From positions 1 through 10,496 of the forward strand of contig DAOUPC010000075.1 in NCBI GenBank assembly GCA_030626365.1: a DNA stretch of 10,496 nt. The letters are read 5' to 3'. The notes under the pieces are model-generated. The model did no database searches. It saw only the letters and a program-made list of their open reading frames with translations, and was not told where the DNA came from. The DNA is from Paracoccaceae bacterium (lineage in GTDB: Bacteria; Pseudomonadota; Alphaproteobacteria; Rhodobacterales; Rhodobacteraceae). Positions 6,846 to 10,496 of this stretch are shown here, piece after piece. The translations under genes were made by a program, and so were the position numbers. Positions within the stretch are counted from its first letter, which is position 1; every line of letters starts with the position of its first letter.

Positions 6846-7334
6846 ATGGCACAGGGCAGAGATATTCGGGAAGGGGAAATCCAACTTGACTTTGATCCTG
6901 CGCAGCAGACCGAGGAAGGCGTGGCCTTTATCGGCCATATCCGGTCGGACTGGTCACGGGGAAACAGCCCGCGCAACCTTACCCCCGCACGGGAATCCGG
7001 CGGCGGAAATGCCCGCATCGAACTGAAACCCGGCTATGCGGCGGGGCTTCGGGGGTTGGAGGTAGGGCGGCGGATATGGGTACTTTACTGGATGGACCGG
7101 GGACGGCGTGACCTGATCATTCAGGCCCCCGGGCACACCCCGGAACCACGCGGCGTGTTTTCTTTGCGCTCGCCCGTGCGGCCAAACCCGATTGCGATGG
7201 CGGCGGTGATCATTACGTCAATCGACCATGATTCCGGGGTAATCGGCATAGACGCAACAGACGCCTTTGATCGCACGCCTGTGGTGGATATCAAACCCTG
7301 GATTGCCGCGATCGACGTGCCGCCAACCGGGTAA
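6846..7334 (+). CDS. TrmO/TsaA-like S-adenosylmethionine-dependent methyltransferase
   Basis: This 162-residue protein is of the TsaA/TrmO (UPF0066) beta-barrel family. GVAFIGHIRSDW (25-36) is the first strand, GVFSLRSPVRPNPIAM (103-118) is the family signature loop, and DAFDRTPVVDIKPW (139-152) is the second conserved block. TrmO uses S-adenosylmethionine to methylate N6-threonylcarbamoyladenosine at position 37 of tRNA-Thr. Members near metabolic genes are often uncharacterised and may act on other targets. The C-terminal extension of the E. coli enzyme is absent. ATG 6846 is chosen with AGAGGG 8 nt upstream; the longer frame to 6780 has no ribosome binding site. It sits 122 bp after the lyase and 61 bp before the regulator, on the same strand, which suggests one transcript and an accessory rather than housekeeping role. 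Confidence 0.88.
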   Translation: MAQGRDIREGEIQLDFDPAQQTEEGVAFIGHIRSDWSRGNSPRNLTPARESGGGNARIELKPGYAAGLRGLEVGRRIWVLYWMDRGRRDLIIQAPGHTPEPRGVFSLRSPVRPNPIAMAAVIITSIDHDSGVIGIDATDAFDRTPVVDIKPWIAAIDVPPTG

Positions 7335-7338
7335 CGAT

Positions 7339-7361
7339 CCACCGCCCGTATCCGGCGGTGG
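7339..7361 (+). other. Stem-loop between the methyltransferase and the regulator gene
   Basis: A perfect 8-bp stem, CCACCGCC (7339-7346) / GGCGGTGG (7354-7361), with a 7-nt loop, lies 4 bp after the methyltransferase stop and about 20 nt before the regulator's ribosome binding site. No U-tract follows. Like the hairpin at 6745-6774, it could protect or separate segments of one mRNA. Confidence 0.5.
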
Positions 7362-7395
7362 CTGTGTTCGCTGAGCCGGCTGAAAAAGGAAAACT

Positions 7396-9111
7396 GTGTT
7401 GGGGACATTTACGGTTGGTGTTGCTGTGGGGTCCGGGTTGGCGGCGCGCGCGGCAGAACAGGGCGGTGCCGATTTTCTGCTGGCGATCAACGCGGGCCGG
7501 ATGCGAAATATGGGGGCCCCGTCGGTTGCCGGTATGCTGCCGATCATGGACGCGGATGCGGCCACCGATTCATTCGCCGTAACCGAAGTTCTAAGCCAGG
7601 CATCGATCCCTGTATTTCTGGGCGTCAATGTGTTTGGGGCCCAGGCAGACCCCGTGGCTCTGGCAGATCGCGCATTGGCATCCGGGTTTGCCGGGATCGT
7701 GAATTTCCCCAGCAGCATGCATTACCCCGCATCGCTTCAACGGATACTAGAGCGTGGCGGGCGCGGCATTTCCCGCGAGGTCCAAGTGCTGAGCGAGGCG
7801 CGCAAGCGCGGATTGAAAACATTGTTCTACTGCGCCAACCGCGTACAGGCCCGGTTGGGTGCCGACGCGGGTCTTGACATAATCCTGCTGAACTTTGGCT
7901 GGAACACCGGCGGCGTGTTGGGCCACAAACAACGCCAAAGCCTTGAAGAAGCCGGCATTCAGGCCCGCGAAATCGGCCGTTTCATCAAACGCATTCACCC
8001 CGGCGTTCAATTCATGCTAGAGGGCGGCCCGATCGTCACCTCAGCCGATTTATCACGGGTCCTCGAAGTGGCCCCTATTGACGGGTATGTCGGCGGATCG
8101 ACCATCGAAAGGTTGCCGCTGGAAAATTCCATCGCGGATCAGATCGCGTCATACCGGCACGCGGGGGATCGCCAGCAAACGGTGCGCCCGGATCAGAAAA
8201 AGCTGATCACCTGGGGGCAATCGCTGGGGTATGCGGGCCAGTCAGAGGCGGGGTTGGGGTGCCTGTCGCGCACCCATGCGCTGATGCGACTGAAAACGCC
8301 GGTGCTGGTCCAACGTGAAACCGGCACGGATGTTGCGTGGATCATCCGGGCCTTTGAAACCGCGAACCCCGACGCCATCGTGCAAACCATTCGCCCCGCA
8401 ACCGAAGACCTCCACGGGTCGGAGGGTCGGCGCATTTTTGGGGCCAACAGGGCGGGTGCCACGCGACGCGGGGCCTTGGGTGATCCGACGTGCGGGATTT
8501 TGGTGATTCATGACCCGGAAAAGTTGTCGCCACGCACGCAGGCGCGGCTTGCGCGGGCCCTGAACGAAGGGCGCTATGCCGCCCCCGGATCGCGCCGGAT
8601 GGAACCGGTTACATCGCGCTGTATCTGCATTTCGGATACATGGGTTGAAGATACACAACCCGCAGGGCTTGACCCGAACCTTGCGGCTGAACTGCGCAAT
8701 TGGCACCTGTTTATCCCACCGCTTCGGTATCGCCTGGAAGACCTGGAAGATCTGATCGACCTTCGTTTCAAAACGCTGGGTCTGCCGGTTCAGGACCGCC
8801 CCCTATTGCAACCATCAGCCATTCAATACCTTCGGACCCTGGAATGGGCGGGCAATGATAAGATCCTGCGCCGGTTGGTTGACCACCTTGCACTTGGCAC
8901 CAGAACAATTGATCGCGAACAGATGGTGTTGGCGGTTCGCAAATGCCAGTCCGACGGTGGCGAGGTCGAAAATGCGGTTCGCTCTGAAAGGACCAAGATA
9001 ATGGAGGCGCTGTGGCGCAACAATTTCCACCGGGGCCGCACCGCCGAGGCATTGGGGATTTCACGCAAGACCCTGTACAACAAGACCCGGCGCTATGGTC
9101 TGACGGATTAG
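7396..9111 (+). CDS. PEP-hydrolase-like TIM barrel fused to a degenerate sigma-54-activator domain and Fis-type HTH (one-component regulator)
   Basis: The protein has 571 residues. Residues 1-255 match the PEP_hydrolase family TIM barrel, also found in the C-terminal half of plant Tm-1: GADFLLAINAGR (24-35), NFPSSMHY (103-110), REVQVLSEARKRGLKT (127-142), FGWNTGGVLGH (167-177), EGGPIVTSAD (209-218) and GGSTIERLPLE (233-243). Residues about 285-460 follow the order of a sigma-54-activator AAA+ domain, but each key motif is broken. The Walker A place reads QRETGTDVA (no GK), the GAFTGA place reads AGATRRGA (353-360), and the Walker B place reads GILVIHDP (no DE). PPLRYRLEDLEDL (441-453) keeps the family's LR-x-R-x-EDL end. 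Residues 531-571 are a Fis-type helix-turn-helix (RTAEALGISRKTLYNKTRRYGL). ATP-driven sigma-54 activation is therefore unlikely. The start is GTG 7396, set by AAGGA 5 nt upstream. Probably a cytosolic DNA-binding sensor of a small metabolite. Confidence 0.9.
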   Translation: MLGTFTVGVAVGSGLAARAAEQGGADFLLAINAGRMRNMGAPSVAGMLPIMDADAATDSFAVTEVLSQASIPVFLGVNVFGAQADPVALADRALASGFAGIVNFPSSMHYPASLQRILERGGRGISREVQVLSEARKRGLKTLFYCANRVQARLGADAGLDIILLNFGWNTGGVLGHKQRQSLEEAGIQAREIGRFIKRIHPGVQFMLEGGPIVTSADLSRVLEVAPIDGYVGGSTIERLPLENSIADQIASYRHAGDRQQTVRPDQKKLITWGQSLGYAGQSEAGLGCLSRTHALMRLKTPVLVQRETGTDVAWIIRAFETANPDAIVQTIRPATEDLHGSEGRRIFGANRAGATRRGALGDPTCGILVIHDPEKLSPRTQARLARALNEGRYAAPGSRRMEPVTSRCICISDTWVEDTQPAGLDPNLAAELRNWHLFIPPLRYRLEDLEDLIDLRFKTLGLPVQDRPLLQPSAIQYLRTLEWAGNDKILRRLVDHLALGTRTIDREQMVLAVRKCQSDGGEVENAVRSERTKIMEALWRNNFHRGRTAEALGISRKTLYNKTRRYGLTD

Positions 9112-9120
9112 GCTCTGGGC

Positions 9121-9795
9121 TTAAATTGCGATTTCAAAGGGAATTGGCCGCTCGATCGCAGGGCCACCTGACTGAAGACTTTCAGAGGCGGTAATAAGCG
9201 GAAAGACAGGGATATCCAGGCCAGATGATCTGAGGTTTCGCTGAATGTCATTGGCGATTGCCTCGCGCTGCGGCAGCGATGGGTACGAAACCTGAAGCGC
9301 CTTGGTGTTCGGCACGACCAGAACCGCGTCAGCCGGATGCGCCACGATGGCCGCGCAATGCGCCGTTGACGATACTGCCGCAACCGTCCTGAAACCATTG
9401 GCCCGATACGCGGCAAGGGCTTCTATTTCCCTGGCGACAGAAAACCCCACATCACCGATTTCACGCAGAAACTCTTCGTCATGCTGCGCCAGTGTCGTCA
9501 GGTTTGTCATCCAGTTCACACCAATACGCCCAAGCATGGCACAGATCTGCGGCGTGTTCAGGAACGGGTCACTCAGGAACAGTCCAACACCCCGGTCGCG
9601 GGCGATTTCCGGGGTCTTTGCGATGGTGCTTAGCAACCCGGTTGATCCCCCCGTACTTGGCAGCAGCATAAGAACCTCTGTTGGTAGTTGCGAATCCATA
9701 AAAGCCGGGCCAAAGGTCACGAATCCCGTCGGAAGATCGCCTGAAAACTGACCGGGCCGGCATTTCCACAATAAGGTTATTTGCGTTTTGCTCAC
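9121..9795 (-). CDS. Compact TIM-barrel protein related to the PEP-hydrolase family (paralogue of the regulator's sensor domain)
   Basis: This 224-residue soluble protein has no signal peptide or membrane helix. The stretch IGVNWMTNLTTLAQHDEEFLR, spanning residues 91-111, is followed by GFSVAREIEALAAYRANGFRT (117-137) and an AD-VLVVPN strand (155-163). Together they align with the NFPSSMHY / REVQVLSEARKRGLKT / LDIILLNFG region of the neighbouring regulator. The C-terminal GGPAIERPIPFE (210-221) aligns with the regulator's GGSTIERLPLE. The TTGG-x-G loop between these blocks, present in the regulator as NTGGVLG, is not recognisable, so the usual ligand or phosphate site is probably altered. The start is uncertain: GTG 9795 keeps the N-terminal strands but lacks a clear ribosome binding site, and ATG 9699 is an alternative. 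It converges on the regulator with a 9-bp gap and is divergent from the ABC permease. Confidence 0.75.
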   Translation of the reverse strand: MSKTQITLLWKCRPGQFSGDLPTGFVTFGPAFMDSQLPTEVLMLLPSTGGSTGLLSTIAKTPEIARDRGVGLFLSDPFLNTPQICAMLGRIGVNWMTNLTTLAQHDEEFLREIGDVGFSVAREIEALAAYRANGFRTVAAVSSTAHCAAIVAHPADAVLVVPNTKALQVSYPSLPQREAIANDIQRNLRSSGLDIPVFPLITASESLQSGGPAIERPIPFEIAI

Positions 9796-9944
9796 GAAAG
9801 TTACCCAATCTTACCCAGCTTAATCATTTGACTATATTGCCACGTGGCGTTTCATCCGTCCACACTGTTCCAGCGTTCTTATGGGATCTGAACGCTGTGG
9901 CGGGTGAAAACCACGCCCGTGGAGGCCCGTGGGGGAGGGAACAG
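9796..9944. promoter_or_regulatory. Divergent control region with ordered direct and inverted repeats
   Basis: There is no gene on either strand here. Visible elements are TTACCCA twice, exactly 10 bp apart (9801-9807, 9811-9817), and a perfect palindrome, GCCACGTGGC (9839-9848). CAGCGTTC-N11-GAACGCTG (9871-9897) can also form a hairpin. CCACG-CC-CGTGG lies at 9911-9922, and GCCCGTGG occurs twice, 10 bp apart (9915-9922, 9925-9932). A weak -35-like TTGACT lies at 9828-9833 without an obvious -10. The one-helical-turn spacing of the direct repeats is what a tandem or dimeric DNA-binding protein would need. Confidence 0.55.
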
Positions 9945-10004
9945 ATGCAACTAAAACCGCAGGAGGCCGTCAATACAGGCCCCGAAATTACCCGATTTAC
10001 ATAA
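9945..10004 (+). CDS. 19-codon leader ORF overlapping the ABC permease start
   Basis: ATG 9945 is preceded by a strong GGGAGGGA Shine-Dalgarno with about 5 nt spacing. The reading frame is MQLKPQEAV then NTGPEITRFT, and the stop TAA (10002-10004) overlaps the permease ATG as TAATG. The permease ATG itself has no Shine-Dalgarno nearby, so its translation probably depends on ribosomes finishing this leader. The peptide has no run of a single amino acid typical of attenuators. It could instead be a decayed start of a longer gene. Confidence 0.5.
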   Translation: MQLKPQEAVNTGPEITRFT

Positions 10005-10496
10005 TGCGGACGTATGTTGAAAAACATCCCCTGGCGATGCTGGTGATACTGATCCTGGCGGCAACACTGGCCTATCTGGTGTTCGCGGTCTGGCCCGACT
10101 GGCTGATCGACATCATTGGCCGCAAGAAGGTTTTTGTCATCACATTACTGAACGGGCTGACCCTTGCGGGGCTGTATTTTCTGGTCGCCAGTGGGTTTAC
10201 GCTGGTGTTTGGCCTGATGCGCAATGTGAACCTTGCGCATGGGTCGATGTATCTTTTGGGCGGCTATATCGGGTACGAAGTGGCCGATCGCAGCGGCAAC
10301 TGGTTTCTGGGCGGGGCGGCAGCATTTGTTGCGCTGGCCATTATCGGGTTTCTTATGCAGGTTCTGGTGTTCCGGCGCATGCAGGGACAGGATTTACGTC
10401 AGACGCTTGTGACAATCGGCATCTCGATCGTGGCGGCAGACCTGATGCTGGCGGGCTGGTCGGGAACGACCTATCAGTTTGCCCCGCCCGAATGGC
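10004..10496 (+). CDS. LivH-type ABC transporter permease, N-terminal part (runs off the window)
   Basis: The first 164 residues of an inner-membrane permease of the branched-chain amino acid (HAAT/LivH) ABC family are present. After an extra N-terminal helix (about 11-30), NGLTLAGLYFLVASGFTLVF (50-69), then GLMRNVNLAHGSMYLLGGYIG (70-90), match the conserved LivH stretch; the NLAHG segment is the characteristic motif. Further hydrophobic segments lie at about 103-122 and 136-150, with the FRRMQGQDLRQTLVTIGIS block between them typical of the family. Such permeases work with LivM, two ATPases and a periplasmic binding protein to import amino acids, amides, urea or related compounds; the partners probably follow beyond the window. 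The start is ATG 10004, coupled to the upstream leader ORF. Confidence 0.93.
   Translation, partial: MRTYVEKHPLAMLVILILAATLAYLVFAVWPDWLIDIIGRKKVFVITLLNGLTLAGLYFLVASGFTLVFGLMRNVNLAHGSMYLLGGYIGYEVADRSGNWFLGGAAAFVALAIIGFLMQVLVFRRMQGQDLRQTLVTIGISIVAADLMLAGWSGTTYQFAPPEW

Noticed and set aside
8193..8706. Antisense open frames within the regulator
   Set aside because: They have shadow composition and overlap a clearly conserved reading frame entirely.
7396..9111. Ordinary sigma-54-dependent activator
   Set aside because: Walker A, Walker B and GAFTGA are all missing, so the standard mechanism cannot be assumed.
9569..9808. ATG-started frame overlapping the small barrel gene on the same strand
   Set aside because: Its translation lacks any fold signature, whereas the 9121-9795 frame carries the barrel motifs through its full length.
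1..10496. CRISPR arrays, tRNA or rRNA genes, replication origin
   Set aside because: No regularly spaced repeats, cloverleaf with CCA-like acceptor, ribosomal sequence or iteron set was seen on either strand.

Overview
This window looks like an accessory metabolic and transport region of an alphaproteobacterium, most likely of the Rhodobacterales/Roseobacter type. The call rests on GC-rich coding sequence, Rhodobacteraceae-like protein sequences, a tripartite tricarboxylate (TTT) transporter, a branched-chain-amino-acid type ABC permease and a phosphoenolpyruvate (PEP) hydrolase-family regulator. No rRNA, tRNA, CRISPR array or intact mobile element was seen.

Layout. Positions 1-195 (minus) hold the 5' end of a PHP-domain protein that runs off the window. 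It abuts a roughly 120-bp remnant of an IS6-family transposase (about 200-322, plus). Next come a 58-residue lysine-rich protein of unknown function (328-504, minus) and a hairpin closing the next operon. Positions 600-3680 (minus) are a complete TctC-TctB-TctA transporter operon, with a textbook stem-loop plus U-tract between tctC and tctB that probably keeps the binding protein in excess. Upstream on the same strand is a Gfo/Idh/MocA oxidoreductase (4014-5012). A 340-bp divergent region separates it from a plus-strand cluster: a tryptophanase/tyrosine phenol-lyase family PLP enzyme (5353-6723), a TrmO/TsaA-like methyltransferase (6846-7334) and a 571-residue regulator (7396-9111). The regulator joins a PEP-hydrolase-like TIM barrel to a degenerate sigma-54-activator AAA+ domain and a Fis-type helix-turn-helix. 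Converging on it is a second, compact barrel protein related to the regulator's sensor domain (9121-9795, minus). After a repeat-rich divergent region, a 19-codon leader ORF overlaps a LivH-type ABC permease (10004 to the window end).

How the genes may work together (inference). The window reads as two adjacent catabolic or uptake modules. One pairs a TTT transporter for an organic anion with an NAD(P)-dependent sugar or diol dehydrogenase. The other pairs a beta-eliminating amino-acid lyase with a barrel-type sensor-regulator, a stand-alone barrel and an ABC importer. The barrel proteins flank each other and face the ABC permease. The most interesting hypothesis is therefore that an enzyme-derived TIM barrel has become a ligand sensor controlling the lyase and/or the transporter.
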